Below, in pieces: positions 42,125-50,731 of a DNA stretch of 64,000 nucleotides. The translations under genes were made by a program, and so were the position numbers. Each line of letters opens with the position of its first letter. Positions within the stretch are counted from its first letter, which is position 1. Source of the DNA: DATCMH01 sp036563505 (GTDB taxonomy: Bacteria; Pseudomonadota; Alphaproteobacteria; Rhizobiales; Beijerinckiaceae). A model generated the notes under the pieces. That model ran no database searches. It saw only the letters and a list, made by a program, of their open reading frames with translations, and was not told where the DNA came from. Where the stretch lies: assembly GCA_036563505.1 (NCBI GenBank), contig DATCMH010000016.1:62001-126000 (forward strand), in the 5' to 3' direction.

Positions 42125-43306
42125 GTGCTGCCGCTCGTTTCCGCCTTCTCGCGCATCGGCGAGGAGAACGCCTTCGCCGTGCTCGCCCGCGCCACGCAGC
42201 TCGCGCAGGGCGGTCGCGACATCATCAATCTCGGCATCGGGCAACCCGACTTCCCGACGCCCTCCAACGTCGTCGAGGCCGGCATCAAGGCGCTGCGCGA
42301 CGGCCATCACGGCTACACGCCGGCGACCGGCATCCTGCCCTTGCGCGAGGCGGTGGCCGGCGACCTCCACCGCCGGTTCGGGGTCGAGGTGAGCCCTGAG
42401 AACGTGATGATCGTGCCCGGCGGCAAGGTCACCATGTTCATGGTGATCCTGATGTTCGGCGAGCCGGGGGCCGAGATCCTCTATCCCGACCCGGGCTTTC
42501 CGATCTACCGCTCGATGATCGAGTTCACCGGCGCGACGCCCGTGCCGGTGCCGATCCGCGAGGAGAACGGCTTCGCCTTCAGCGCGGCCGAGACGCTCTC
42601 ACTGATCACGCCGAAGACGCGCCTCCTCATCGTGAACTCGCCCGCGAACCCGACGGGCGGCGTCACGCCGAAAGCAGAGATCGACGCCCTCGTCGCGGGA
42701 TTGGCCGCGCACCCGAACGTCGCCGTGATGTCGGACGAGATCTACGGCGCCATGACCTACGACGGCGAGGCGCACGTCTCGCTTCTCACCTATCCCGAGA
42801 TCCGCGACCGGCTGATCTACCTCGACGGCGCGTCCAAGACCTACGCCATGACGGGCTGGCGCCTCGGCTGGTCGGTGTGGCCGAAGCTCCTCTACGACGC
42901 GGCGCGCAAGCTCGCGGTGAACTCTCATTCCTGCGTCAACGCGGCGACGCAATGGGCCGGGGTCGAGGCCCTGAACGGACCCCAGGACGCGGTGCGCGCG
43001 ATGGTGAATGCCTTCGATCGCCGCCGGGCGCTCGTGGTGGACGGCCTCAACCGCCTGCCCGGCGTCTCCTGCATCCGGCCGAAGGGGGCTTTTTACGCCT
43101 TTCCGAACGTCGCAGGCACGGGCTGGAAGGCGAAGACCCTCGCCTCGGCGCTCCTGGAGGATGCCGGCGTCGCCACCATCGGCGGACCGGATTTCGGCGT
43201 CCACGGGGAGGGCTATCTGCGCCTCTCCTACGCCAACTCGGAGGAGAACATCGCGCGGGCGCTGGAGCGGATGGGCACGTTCCTGGAGCAGCGCCGGGCG
43301 GCCTGA
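42125..43306 (+). CDS. Class I/II PLP-dependent aminotransferase (aspartate aminotransferase-like)
   Basis: A 393-aa fold-I aminotransferase of subgroup I-gamma: IINLGIGQPDFPTPSNVVEA, YTPATGILPLREAVAGDLHRRFG, LYPDPGFPIYRSMIEF, LIVNSPANPTGGV, the PLP lysine in LDGASKTYAMTGWRLGW (about residue 237) and a substrate Arg in EGYLRLSYANSEENI. Amino donor unknown; relatives act on aspartate, alanine or aromatic residues. GTG 42125 has GGAGGACGCC upstream. TTGACA at 42063-42068 could be a -35 element, but a matching -10 is not clear. Confidence 0.9.
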   Translation: MLPLVSAFSRIGEENAFAVLARATQLAQGGRDIINLGIGQPDFPTPSNVVEAGIKALRDGHHGYTPATGILPLREAVAGDLHRRFGVEVSPENVMIVPGGKVTMFMVILMFGEPGAEILYPDPGFPIYRSMIEFTGATPVPVPIREENGFAFSAAETLSLITPKTRLLIVNSPANPTGGVTPKAEIDALVAGLAAHPNVAVMSDEIYGAMTYDGEAHVSLLTYPEIRDRLIYLDGASKTYAMTGWRLGWSVWPKLLYDAARKLAVNSHSCVNAATQWAGVEALNGPQDAVRAMVNAFDRRRALVVDGLNRLPGVSCIRPKGAFYAFPNVAGTGWKAKTLASALLEDAGVATIGGPDFGVHGEGYLRLSYANSEENIARALERMGTFLEQRRAA

Positions 43307-43418
43307 AGGATCGGCCGGTCCGATCTAGTTGAAAGCGCGTCTCCTTCGAGCGACATGCGCCGGAAACGTGGGCCGTTGATCGTGCGCGCCGTCTTACCCG
43401 AAGCGGCGCTTTGCTCCC

Positions 43419-43616
43419 ATGACCGGCGAACTCCTTCTGACGCTCCCAACGGCCAAATCGGGCTGGGCCGAGTTGATCCCCTTTCGGTTCCTCGCGGATC
43501 TCGTTCAGGTACTGCCCTGGCCTTGGTCCCACATCGTTGGCTTCGGCGTCTTGGGACTTCTGGGTTACGTGATCTGGCGGGCGGTGGAAGCCTGGGGCGA
43601 GCGCGAGGAGGACTGA
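43419..43616 (+). CDS. Possible small single-pass membrane protein, 65 aa
   Basis: The ORF encodes MTGELLLTLPTAKSGWAELI, a hydrophobic middle (SHIVGFGVLGLLGYVIWRAV, residues about 37-56) and an acidic end WGEREED, a plausible membrane-anchored microprotein. It lies in a 352-base gap between the aminotransferase and tadA. No clear ribosome site precedes the ATG and no family is recognised, so it may be non-coding. The rest of the gap shows nothing else. Confidence 0.45.
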   Translation: MTGELLLTLPTAKSGWAELIPFRFLADLVQVLPWPWSHIVGFGVLGLLGYVIWRAVEAWGEREED

Positions 43617-43658
43617 CCCCGCCGGCGCTCCGATCGGCCGCGAGGCCAGAGGCGCGCG

Positions 43659-44138
43659 TCAGCGCCGCGCCGCGAAGAAGCCACGCAATAGCGCGGCCGC
43701 CTCGCTCTCCCGCAGGCCGCCGTAGACCTCGGGCGCGTGATGGCAGGTGGCCTGCGCGAAGACTCTGGGCCCGTGCTCGACGCCCCCCCCTTTCGGGTCG
43801 GGTGCGCCGAAATAGAGGCGTCGGATCCGGGCAAACGAGATCGCGGCGGCGCACATCGCGCAGGGTTCCAGCGTGACGTAGAGATCGCAGCCGACGAGCC
43901 GTTCGTCCTGGAGCATTGCGCAAGCCGCGCGGATGGCGAGGATCTCGGCATGGGCTGTCGGGTCGTGGCATTCGCGCGGCCGGTTGCCAGCCCGGGCCAA
44001 GAGGCGACCGTCGCGCACGATCGCCGCCCCGACCGGTACCTCGCCTCGCGCCGCGGCGGCGCGGGCTTCGTCGAGGGCCGCGGCCATCGGGTCGAGGCTG
44101 CCGGCCGGATCGGAGGGTTTGAGAACGGCGTTCGTCAT
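43659..44138 (-). CDS. tadA: tRNA-specific adenosine deaminase TadA
   Basis: A 159-aa zinc deaminase that converts A34 of tRNA-Arg(ACG) to inosine. Visible motifs are DPTAHAEILAIR (zinc His and catalytic Glu) and LEPCAMCAAAI (two zinc Cys), then GAPDPKGGGVEHG. Essential in most bacteria. ATG 44138 is chosen; a TTG start 24 bases upstream would add eight residues. It is divergent from the RluB gene with a 41-base gap, a common arrangement in alphaproteobacteria. Confidence 0.93.
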   Translation of the reverse strand: MTNAVLKPSDPAGSLDPMAAALDEARAAAARGEVPVGAAIVRDGRLLARAGNRPRECHDPTAHAEILAIRAACAMLQDERLVGCDLYVTLEPCAMCAAAISFARIRRLYFGAPDPKGGGVEHGPRVFAQATCHHAPEVYGGLRESEAAALLRGFFAARR

Positions 44139-44179
44139 CGGCGCTCGCGTGACTTCACGCAAACTGGTATCAGGCCGCG

Positions 44180-46162
44180 ATGACCGACAGCAACGACGAC
44201 GGCACGACGCGCCGTCCGCCGCGCCCCCGCCCCGCCGGCGGGCGCTCCGCCTCCGCCCGCCCGCCCCGCGGCGACAAGCCTTTCCGATCCCGCCAACCCG
44301 AGGGCGAGCGCCCGCGGTTCCGCCGGGACGAGGACGGACCGCCCCGCGCCCCGCGCCCGGCCCGACGCGCGCCCGCGGGCGAAGACCGCCCGCGCCGGCC
44401 GCGACCCGACGCGCCCGGCGCGCCGGAGCCCATGCCCGTCGAGCGGGTCGAGGCGACGGAGGAGCGCATCGCCAAGGTGATGGCCCGCGCGGGCGTCGCC
44501 TCGCGGCGGGACGCCGAGGTTCTGATCGAGCAGGGCCGGGTGACGCTCAATGGCGCGACGGTGACCTCGCCGGCGCTCAACGTGACAGCGAGCGACCGCA
44601 TCGCCGTCGACGGCGAGCCCTTGCCGGAGAAGGAGCGCACGCGGCTCTGGCTCTATCACAAGCCCCGCGGCCTCGTGACGACGGCCCGCGACCCGCAAGG
44701 GCGGCCGACCGTCTTCGAGCAACTGCCGGAGGATCTGCCGCGCGTCGTAACCGTAGGCCGGCTCGACATCAACACGGAGGGGCTCCTCCTCCTCACCAAC
44801 GACGGGGGACTCGCCAAGGTCGTCGCCCATCCCGATACGGGTTGGCTGCGGCGCTACAAGGTGCGGGCGCACGGCGCGATCACGCAAGACCGCCTCGACG
44901 CCTTGCGCGGCGGCATCACGATCGACGAGGTGTCCTACGGCCCGGTGGAGGCCCGCATCGACCGCGAGCAGGGCGACAATCTCTGGATCACCATCGGCCT
45001 GCGCGAGGGCAAGAACCGGGAGATCAAGCGCATTCTGGAGCATCTCGGCCTTCAGGTGAACCGGCTCATCCGCCTTTCCTTCGGCCCCTTCCAGCTCGGC
45101 GACATCGAGCCCGGCCAGGTCGAGGAGGTGCGCACGAAGGTCTTGCGCGAGCAGCTCGGGGCGACGCTCGCCGCCCAGGCCGGTGTCGACTTCGAGGGAC
45201 CGGTGCGCGAGCCCATTGCCCCGTTCGGAAAGCCGAGTGGGGCCCGGGACGCAGAGCCTGCCCGGGAGCGCGGCCCGCGGCGGGAGGAGCGTGGCCCTCG
45301 CCGGGACGAAAGTGGGCGCAGCGACCGCGAGCGCCCGACCGGCCGGCGCGAGGAGCGTGGGCCCCGTCGCGAGGAGCGCGGACCCGGACGCGACGGGCGC
45401 GGACCGGACCGTGAGACTGCGGCGCGCAAGGAGATGCCCCGCGGGGCCGCGCGGCGCTCCGTCTGGCGCGACGAGGATGCAACGCCTGACACGCCGCGCG
45501 GGCGAAAAATCCCGCGGCGCGGGCTCGATCCGAAGGAGGCCCGGGAGAAGGTCGCGGGCCGGGTGCGCGAGCGCGTCGGCGCCATCGAGACGGGCGAGCG
45601 CAAGGTCGTGGTCGAGCGCCTCAAAGCGGAGCCGCGGCCCGAGCGGCCGTCGCGCGGGCGCCGCGCCGACGCATCGGCCGGCGAGGAGCGCCCCAGGCGC
45701 TCGGGTCCCCCCGCCGGAAGGCCGCCGCGCTCCGATCACGGGACGGAGGACAGGCCCCGCCGCGCCAGTGGACCGTTCGAGGGGCGTCGGGAGGCCCGCT
45801 TCGAACCCCGGACCGATGCCGGGGACCGCCCCCGGCGCGACCGGGCGGAAGCGCCGGGCGGGCGGCCTCCGCGGGCCGACCGCGCCCCCCGCCAGGACGC
45901 CCCGCCGCGCGCCCGCTTCGATCGCGGACCACCGCGGGAGCGCGGGGCAGGACCCGGCCGAGGCGAGGATCGCCGGTCCGAGGGCCGTCCCGAGAGTGGC
46001 TTCGGGCGGGGCTCCTCGCGCGGACCGGGGAGCGGGCCAGGCAGACCCCCGAGCAAGGGGCCGGGTGGGGGCTCGGGCCGGGGTCCGGGCAGCGGGCCGC
46101 GGGGCGGAACCGGCAAAGGTCCGCCGCGCGGAAAAAGCCCGCCGCGCGGGCGCGATCGCTAG
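44180..46162 (+). CDS. rluB: 23S rRNA pseudouridine synthase RluB-like with very long disordered tails
   Basis: A 660-aa protein around a standard RsuA/RluB core. Residues 1-90 are Arg/Pro/Gly-rich. The S4 RNA-binding domain spans about 94-140 (ERIAKVMARAGVASRRDAEV). The catalytic domain includes VGRLDINTEGLLLLTNDG with the catalytic Asp196, and LREGKNREIKRILEHLGL. From about residue 350 to 660 the sequence is almost only Arg, Gly, Pro, Asp, Glu and Ser, of the form GPRREERGPRR, and is predicted disordered. RluB modifies U2605 in helix 93 of 23S rRNA. The rsmD gene follows after 9 bases, giving an rRNA-modification pair. Confidence 0.9.
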   Translation: MTDSNDDGTTRRPPRPRPAGGRSASARPPRGDKPFRSRQPEGERPRFRRDEDGPPRAPRPARRAPAGEDRPRRPRPDAPGAPEPMPVERVEATEERIAKVMARAGVASRRDAEVLIEQGRVTLNGATVTSPALNVTASDRIAVDGEPLPEKERTRLWLYHKPRGLVTTARDPQGRPTVFEQLPEDLPRVVTVGRLDINTEGLLLLTNDGGLAKVVAHPDTGWLRRYKVRAHGAITQDRLDALRGGITIDEVSYGPVEARIDREQGDNLWITIGLREGKNREIKRILEHLGLQVNRLIRLSFGPFQLGDIEPGQVEEVRTKVLREQLGATLAAQAGVDFEGPVREPIAPFGKPSGARDAEPARERGPRREERGPRRDESGRSDRERPTGRREERGPRREERGPGRDGRGPDRETAARKEMPRGAARRSVWRDEDATPDTPRGRKIPRRGLDPKEAREKVAGRVRERVGAIETGERKVVVERLKAEPRPERPSRGRRADASAGEERPRRSGPPAGRPPRSDHGTEDRPRRASGPFEGRREARFEPRTDAGDRPRRDRAEAPGGRPPRADRAPRQDAPPRARFDRGPPRERGAGPGRGEDRRSEGRPESGFGRGSSRGPGSGPGRPPSKGPGGGSGRGPGSGPRGGTGKGPPRGKSPPRGRDR

Positions 46163-46171
46163 GGCCGGGCC

Positions 46172-46729
46172 GTGCGCATCGTCGGCGGGCGCCTGCGTGG
46201 GCGCTCCTTGAGCGGGCCGCGCTCCGACGCGATCCGGCCCACCTCCGACCGGCTGCGCGAGACGCTCTTCAACGTGCTGGCCCATGCCTACGATGACCCG
46301 GTCACGGGGGCCCGCGTCATGGACCTCTTCGCCGGCACGGGGGCCCTCGGGCTCGAGGCTTTGTCGCGGGGCGCCGCCTTCGCGCTCTTCGTCGACGAGG
46401 GCGCCCAAGCCCGCGGGCTGATCCGCGAGAACATCGAGGCTCTGGGCTTAGGGGGCGCGACCCGGCTGTTCCGCCGCGACGCGACGAAGCTCGGGCCCGC
46501 CGGGCCGACCCCGCCCTTCTCCCTCGTCTTCTGCGATCCGCCCTACGGCCGCGACCTCGCCCCGAAGGCGCTGGCCTCCGCCGCCGCGGGCGGCTGGCTG
46601 AGCCCCGGCGCCCTCGTCCTCGTCGAGGAGGCGAACGGGGCCGAGGTCGCGCTGCCGGCCAGCTTCGAGATGATCGAGCGGCGCGACTACGGCGAGACGC
46701 AGGTGCTGTTCGCGCGCCATCCGGGCTGA
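46172..46729 (+). CDS. rsmD: 16S rRNA (guanine(966)-N2)-methyltransferase RsmD
   Basis: A 185-aa SAM-dependent methyltransferase: RIVGGRLRGRSL and RPTSDRLRETLFNVL (substrate motif), VMDLFAGTGALGLEALSRGA (SAM motif I) and LVFCDPPYGRDLA (catalytic N/D-PPY). It modifies G966 of 16S rRNA in the small subunit. GTG 46172 is the first start after the rluB stop, and residues then match the family N-terminus directly. Co-transcription with rluB is likely. Confidence 0.93.
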   Translation: MRIVGGRLRGRSLSGPRSDAIRPTSDRLRETLFNVLAHAYDDPVTGARVMDLFAGTGALGLEALSRGAAFALFVDEGAQARGLIRENIEALGLGGATRLFRRDATKLGPAGPTPPFSLVFCDPPYGRDLAPKALASAAAGGWLSPGALVLVEEANGAEVALPASFEMIERRDYGETQVLFARHPG

Positions 46730-46785
46730 GCTTCCCGTCCGGCAGGAGCGCGCTACACTGGCGGCAACCGTCGCGGAGGTCCGCC

Positions 46786-47748
46786 ATGCTCCTCTCCCGC
46801 CGCAGCCTGGTCGCCGGCGCGCTCAGCCTGCCTCTCGCCGCCCGCGCGCAAACGGATTGGCCGACCCGTCCCGGGCGGATCGTCGTGCCCTACCCCGCCG
46901 GGGGCGCCACCGACGTCGTCGGGCGTTTCGCGGCGGAGGTGATGAGCCGCGCTTTCGGCCAGCGCTTCGTCGTCGACAACAAGGGCGGCGCCTCGGGCGG
47001 CCTCGGCTCGGCGGAGGTGGAGCGGGCCGAGCCCGACGGCACCACCTTCCTCGTCGCGACGCCCGCGACCCACGTCACCAATGCTTACCTTCGCGACAAG
47101 CTCCCCTACGATCCCCTGCGCTTCGAGCCGGTGGCGACGCTCGTGCGCAACGCCATGCTCGTCGTGGTCTCGCCCAACCTGCCGGTACGCTCGGTCGGAG
47201 AGCTCCTCGAGCGCGCCAGGCAGCAGCCTGGAAAACTCAACTACGGCAGCGCCGGCGTCGGGGCGACGAGCCATCTCGCGCCGGAGCTCCTCAAAGCCAT
47301 GGCGAAGGTGGAGATCACCCACGTGCCCTACCGCGGCGCAGGGCCGGCGATGAATGATCTCCTCGGTGGCCAGATCGACCTCATGATCGACCACACCTCG
47401 ACCTCCATGCCGCAGGTCGCCGGCGGCAAGGTGCGGGTGATCGGCGTGACGAGCCTGGAGCGCCTCCCCGCCCTGCCCGACGTGCCCACCGTCGCCGAGA
47501 CGGTGCCGGGCTACGAGGCGATGTCGTTCTTCGCCCTTATGGCACCGAAGGGCACGCCGCGCTCGATCATCGACCGGGTGAACAAGGCGGTGCAGGACGG
47601 CCTGGCCAGCCCTGAGATCAAGGAGAAGCTCGACGCCCTTAGCGTCGAGCCGGTGCGCGGCTCGCCGGAGGACTTGGCCGCCTTCCTGGAGACGGAGCGG
47701 GCGAAATGGGGTGCGCTGATCAAGGAGCGGGGGATCAAGGAGACGTGA
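46786..47748 (+). CDS. TctC/Bug-family tripartite transporter binding protein (orphan)
   Basis: A 320-aa periplasmic protein: signal sequence LLSRRSLVAGALSLPLAARAQ, then WPTRPGRIVVPYPAGGATDVVGR, FVVDNKGGASGGLGSAEVERAEPDGTTFL, HVPYRGAGPAMNDLLGGQIDLMID and a C-terminal RGSPEDLAAFLETERAKWG, all typical of Bug proteins. They bind organic acids such as citrate or nicotinate for TctAB permeases. No tctA or tctB is adjacent, as is usual for orphan Bug genes. GGAGG is 5 bases before the ATG, and TACACT (46752-46757) may be a -10. Confidence 0.9.
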   Translation: MLLSRRSLVAGALSLPLAARAQTDWPTRPGRIVVPYPAGGATDVVGRFAAEVMSRAFGQRFVVDNKGGASGGLGSAEVERAEPDGTTFLVATPATHVTNAYLRDKLPYDPLRFEPVATLVRNAMLVVVSPNLPVRSVGELLERARQQPGKLNYGSAGVGATSHLAPELLKAMAKVEITHVPYRGAGPAMNDLLGGQIDLMIDHTSTSMPQVAGGKVRVIGVTSLERLPALPDVPTVAETVPGYEAMSFFALMAPKGTPRSIIDRVNKAVQDGLASPEIKEKLDALSVEPVRGSPEDLAAFLETERAKWGALIKERGIKET

Positions 47749-48046
47749 GCGGGGTGGTAAGGTGCTGATCGGCCTCTCGGCCGAGCGCTACTGCGTAGCG
47801 CCCCCTCTCCCGGCCAGCTTCGCCGGCCACCCTCTTCCGCAAAGGGGAGAGGGTCGGGCGCGACCACCTTCTCCCCTCGTGGGAGAAGGTGCCCTCGCGA
47901 AGCGAGGGCGGATGAGGGGTGCTGGGGTAGGACCGAACGGATCAGAACAACAACGATGTCGTTCGCGGGCTCGACCCGCGAACCTCGGCGTGAAGGCTCG
48001 GGTGCTCCGAACCGAGATGGCCGGGTCGAGCCCGGCCATGACAGGG
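47749..48046. repeat. Gene-free gap with R3 and R2 repeats
   Basis: R3 units: CCCCTCTCCCGGCCAGCTTCGCCGGCC and CTCTTCCGCAAAGGGGAGAGG (47801-47855), then CCTTCTCCCCTCGTGGGAGAAGG and CCCTCGCGAAGCGAGGG (47872-47910). An R2 unit follows: GTTCGCGGGCTCGACCCGCGAAC (47961-47983) and GATGGCCGGGTCGAGCCCGGCCATGAC (48016-48042). They separate the convergent tctC and GDPD genes and may stop transcription from both sides. Confidence 0.8.
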
Positions 48047-48068
48047 TTCGGGCGGAACGGCCCGCTCC

Positions 48069-49250
48069 TCAGTTCACCTTCGCCGCGTCCCGCGCTTTCA
48101 CGGCCGAGTCCGGGAAGTCGCTGAACAGCCCGTCGACGCCGAGTTCGTAGAAGCGCTTCATCTCGGCAACGGGGTCGCCCTTGTAGTCGGAGGCGAGGCG
48201 CCGCGGCTCGTCGCGCATGGTCCAGGTGTGGACGAAGAGACCGGCGGCCTTGGCGTCGCGGATGACATTGGTCGGCGCCATCAGCACCCGGTCGCGGTCG
48301 TCGATCTTGCCGTCGCCGTTGAGGTCGTCCGGCTTGCCGTCGTTGTTGGCGTCGACCTGTTTCGAGGGCAGGATATAGGGCTTCCAAGGCCCGACGCCGT
48401 CGGCGTAAGTCGCGATCTCGGCGAGCCCCTCCTTGGTGACGAGGTCCTTGAAGGTGCGCTTGTCGCCTGTCACGACGAAGTCGTAGGGCTTGTCCGACGG
48501 CGCGGCGAGGACGATGTTGCCGTCCTTGTCCACGTCGTCCGCGTCGACGAGCTGGATCAGCCGCAGCTTCGTCCGGGTGCGCAGATACCGGAGATTGCCC
48601 GTCTCGAAGCTCTGGATAACCACGGGCGAGGATTTCTCGGTCCATCCAGCCTTGGTCAGGGCCTCGACGAGCCGGTCCTCGATGGGCAGCCCCAGGGCCG
48701 CGTGGAAGGTCGAATGCTTGATCTCGGGCACGATTCCGATGGTGCGCCCGGTCCGGGCGCTCTCGGCCTTGGCGAGGTCGATGACCTCCTGCAGCGTCGG
48801 GACGAGGAAGCGGCCGTTGTAGGACTGGTCGCGCTCGGCCATTTGCTGCTTGGCGCGCAGGGTCTTGATCTCGGCCAGCGTGAAGTCGCCCGCGAACCAA
48901 TCGGTGGTGTCGATGCCGTCGACCTTGCGCGTCGTCTTGCGGCTGGCGAATTCTGGTCGGTCCGCGACGTCTGTCGTGCCCCCGAGCATCGGCTCGTGGC
49001 GGGCGATGAGCGCCCTGTCCTTCGTCGAGACGAGGTCGGGCTCGATGAAGTCTGCGCCCATCTCGATCGCGAGCTTGTAGGCTTCCAGCGTGTGCTCCGG
49101 CCGGTGCCCGCTCGCGCCGCGATGGGCGATGACGAGGGGCCGGGACGGCGCGGCGCCCGGCGCTGAGGCGGGCGCTTGAGCCTGAGCCGGCCCGATGAGG
49201 CTTGCCGCGCTCAAGGCGAGCACGAGCGTGGCTGATCCGATCCGTCGCAT
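48069..49250 (-). CDS. Glycerophosphodiester phosphodiesterase with EF-hand-like insertion
   Basis: A 393-aa secreted GDPD, with a signal peptide (residues 1-25, ending AQAQA). The catalytic elements are IAHRGASGHRPEHT (His43, Glu52), DFIEPDLV and IARHEP (second His85). It hydrolyses glycerophosphodiesters in the periplasm to glycerol 3-phosphate. Unusual is an Asp/Gly-rich calcium-loop-like segment at residues 300-320 (VDANNDGKPDDLNGDGKIDD) and a shorter one near 236-244 (DADDVDKDG). Calcium binding is inferred; some secreted GDPD enzymes do require Ca2+. ATG 49250 with a normal signal peptide start. Confidence 0.9.
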   Translation of the reverse strand: MRRIGSATLVLALSAASLIGPAQAQAPASAPGAAPSRPLVIAHRGASGHRPEHTLEAYKLAIEMGADFIEPDLVSTKDRALIARHEPMLGGTTDVADRPEFASRKTTRKVDGIDTTDWFAGDFTLAEIKTLRAKQQMAERDQSYNGRFLVPTLQEVIDLAKAESARTGRTIGIVPEIKHSTFHAALGLPIEDRLVEALTKAGWTEKSSPVVIQSFETGNLRYLRTRTKLRLIQLVDADDVDKDGNIVLAAPSDKPYDFVVTGDKRTFKDLVTKEGLAEIATYADGVGPWKPYILPSKQVDANNDGKPDDLNGDGKIDDRDRVLMAPTNVIRDAKAAGLFVHTWTMRDEPRRLASDYKGDPVAEMKRFYELGVDGLFSDFPDSAVKARDAAKVN

Positions 49251-49327
49251 GGTCCAGGTCTCCTCCGTCCGGGGCGCGGTCGTCACGCGCCTCCTTTCGA
49301 TGCAGCCTAGACCATGACGGGCGGATG

Positions 49328-50248
49328 TCAGCCGCCCGCTTCGACCCAATGCCGCACGAGGTGATGCGCGATGGCGACGGGCGGCGGGCAGATGAGCCCG
49401 TCCGGATGCCGGCGCTCGAGCATGAGCCGCACCTCGTCCCGCGGGAACCAGCGCGCGTCCTCGAGTTCCTCCCGATCGATGGTGATGTCCTCGGTGAGGG
49501 CCTCCGCCTGGCAGCCGATCATCAAGGACGAGGGAAAGGGCCAGGGCTGGGAGACGAGATAGGACACCGCCCCGCAGGTGACGCCCGCTTCTTCCTGAAC
49601 CTCGCGGCGCACCGCGTCTTCCAGGGTCTCCCCGGGCTCGATGAAGCCGGCCAGGCACGAGTAGGAGCCGGCGACGAACCGAGGCTGGCGACCGAGGAGA
49701 CAGCAATCACCCCGGGTCACCAGCATGATCGCGACGGGGTCGGTCCGCGGGAAATGCTGCGTCCCGCAGGCTCCGCAATCGCGCCGGAAGCCGGACGCCG
49801 CGGGTTGCGTGGCGCTGCCGCAATTGGCGCAGAAGCGGTGGCGGGCGTGCCAGGACAGGATGGACTTCGCCGTGGCGAGCGCGCCGAGCTCGGGCGCCGG
49901 CACCGCGCCCTGCACCGCGACGGAGCGCAGATCGAGCACCTGGAAGGCCGAATCCTCGGCGTAGAGCGCGGCCGCCTCGGGCGCGGCGAGCACGGCGAGA
50001 ACGGGCCGCCCGTCTGCCGTACCCAGCAGCACCGTCTCTGCCCGCTGCGGCAGGCGCGCCAGCGCCGACCGGTCGAGGAAGGCCGAGGCGCCTTCACCCA
50101 AAGCCTGCAGCACCGGCGTGTCGCCCGCGACGAGCACGATCGCCGCGTTCGGGTCGTCGAGGGCCGCCGTGTAGGCGGCATCGCTGCGCTCGGCGCCGTG
50201 GCGGTCCAGAAGGCTTCGCGCGAAGCCGAGGCGGTCGAGGTCGATCAT
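49328..50248 (-). CDS. nudC: NADH pyrophosphatase / NAD-cap decapping hydrolase NudC
   Basis: A 306-aa Nudix protein with an N-terminal NudC domain, a zinc ribbon (FCANCGSATQPAASGFRRDCGACG), the Nudix box GFIEPGETLEDAVRREVQEEAGV and the family-specific SQPWPFPSSLMIG motif that reads NAD(H). It cleaves NADH to NMNH and AMP and removes NAD caps from RNA 5' ends. All four zinc cysteines and the Nudix glutamates are intact. The HIT protein gene lies 9 bases upstream on the same strand, a frequent pair in alphaproteobacteria. Confidence 0.93.
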   Translation of the reverse strand: MIDLDRLGFARSLLDRHGAERSDAAYTAALDDPNAAIVLVAGDTPVLQALGEGASAFLDRSALARLPQRAETVLLGTADGRPVLAVLAAPEAAALYAEDSAFQVLDLRSVAVQGAVPAPELGALATAKSILSWHARHRFCANCGSATQPAASGFRRDCGACGTQHFPRTDPVAIMLVTRGDCCLLGRQPRFVAGSYSCLAGFIEPGETLEDAVRREVQEEAGVTCGAVSYLVSQPWPFPSSLMIGCQAEALTEDITIDREELEDARWFPRDEVRLMLERRHPDGLICPPPVAIAHHLVRHWVEAGG

Positions 50249-50257
50249 CGGGGCTCG

Positions 50258-50671
50258 TCAGGCAGCGGCGAAGAGGGCGCCGGCCCGCTCGACGAGCTGG
50301 GCGGCGGCGTGGGGCGGGTAGGGCTGGCGCGTCCCGAACCCCCAGACCGGGCCGGGCCAGGCGGGATCGGAGCGGAAGCGTCCGACGACGTGGACGTGAA
50401 GCTGGCTCACGACGTTGCCGAGCGCCCCGACATTCACCTTGTCGGGCTTGGCAAGATCGAGCATCACCCCCGTCGCGAGACGGATCTCGCTCATCAGCCG
50501 CGCGGCGTCGGCCTCGGACAGGTCGGTTATCTCGGCAATGTCGGGCAAGCGCGGCACGAGGATGAGCCAGGGGAAGCGCGCGTCGTCCATAAGGAGGACG
50601 GAACAGAGCGCCAGGTCCCCGACGGGGATCGTGTCGGCGGCGAGCCGCGGGTCGAGGGCGAAGGAGGGCAT
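50258..50671 (-). CDS. HIT domain protein with variant histidine triad
   Basis: A 137-aa HIT-superfamily nucleotide hydrolase or transferase. The active-site segment is SQLHVHVVGRFRSD, where the canonical pattern is H-x-H-x-H. The first two histidines (including the nucleophile) are kept and the third is replaced by Val, as in some HIT proteins of this clade. DARFPWLILVPRLPDIAEITDL in the N-terminal half and WPGPVWGFG after the triad fit the Hit-like COG0537 group. It probably works on adenosine nucleotide conjugates. Linked to nudC in one transcript. Confidence 0.87.
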   Translation of the reverse strand: MPSFALDPRLAADTIPVGDLALCSVLLMDDARFPWLILVPRLPDIAEITDLSEADAARLMSEIRLATGVMLDLAKPDKVNVGALGNVVSQLHVHVVGRFRSDPAWPGPVWGFGTRQPYPPHAAAQLVERAGALFAAA

Positions 50672-50715
50672 CGGGAGCCTTGTAGAGGGGACGGCAGGGT
50701 CCCGCTATCCCCGCG

Positions 50716-50731
50716 AGGCAGCCGGCTTGCA
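50716..50731 (+). promoter_or_regulatory. Possible sigma-54 promoter for the nucleoside ABC operon
   Basis: AGGCAGCCGGCTTGCA has GG (50717-50718) and GC (50729-50730) 10 bases apart and keeps GGCA...TTGCA. The CACG core of the -24 box is imperfect. It ends 92 bases before the ATPase start. Plausible because this operon imports nucleosides or pyrimidines, but weaker than the other two candidates. Confidence 0.4.

Noticed and set aside
44135..46408. 757-codon minus-strand frame opposite rluB and rsmD
   Set aside because: Composition is a mirror of the Arg/Gly/Pro-rich tail of RluB; the plus-strand genes have intact motifs.
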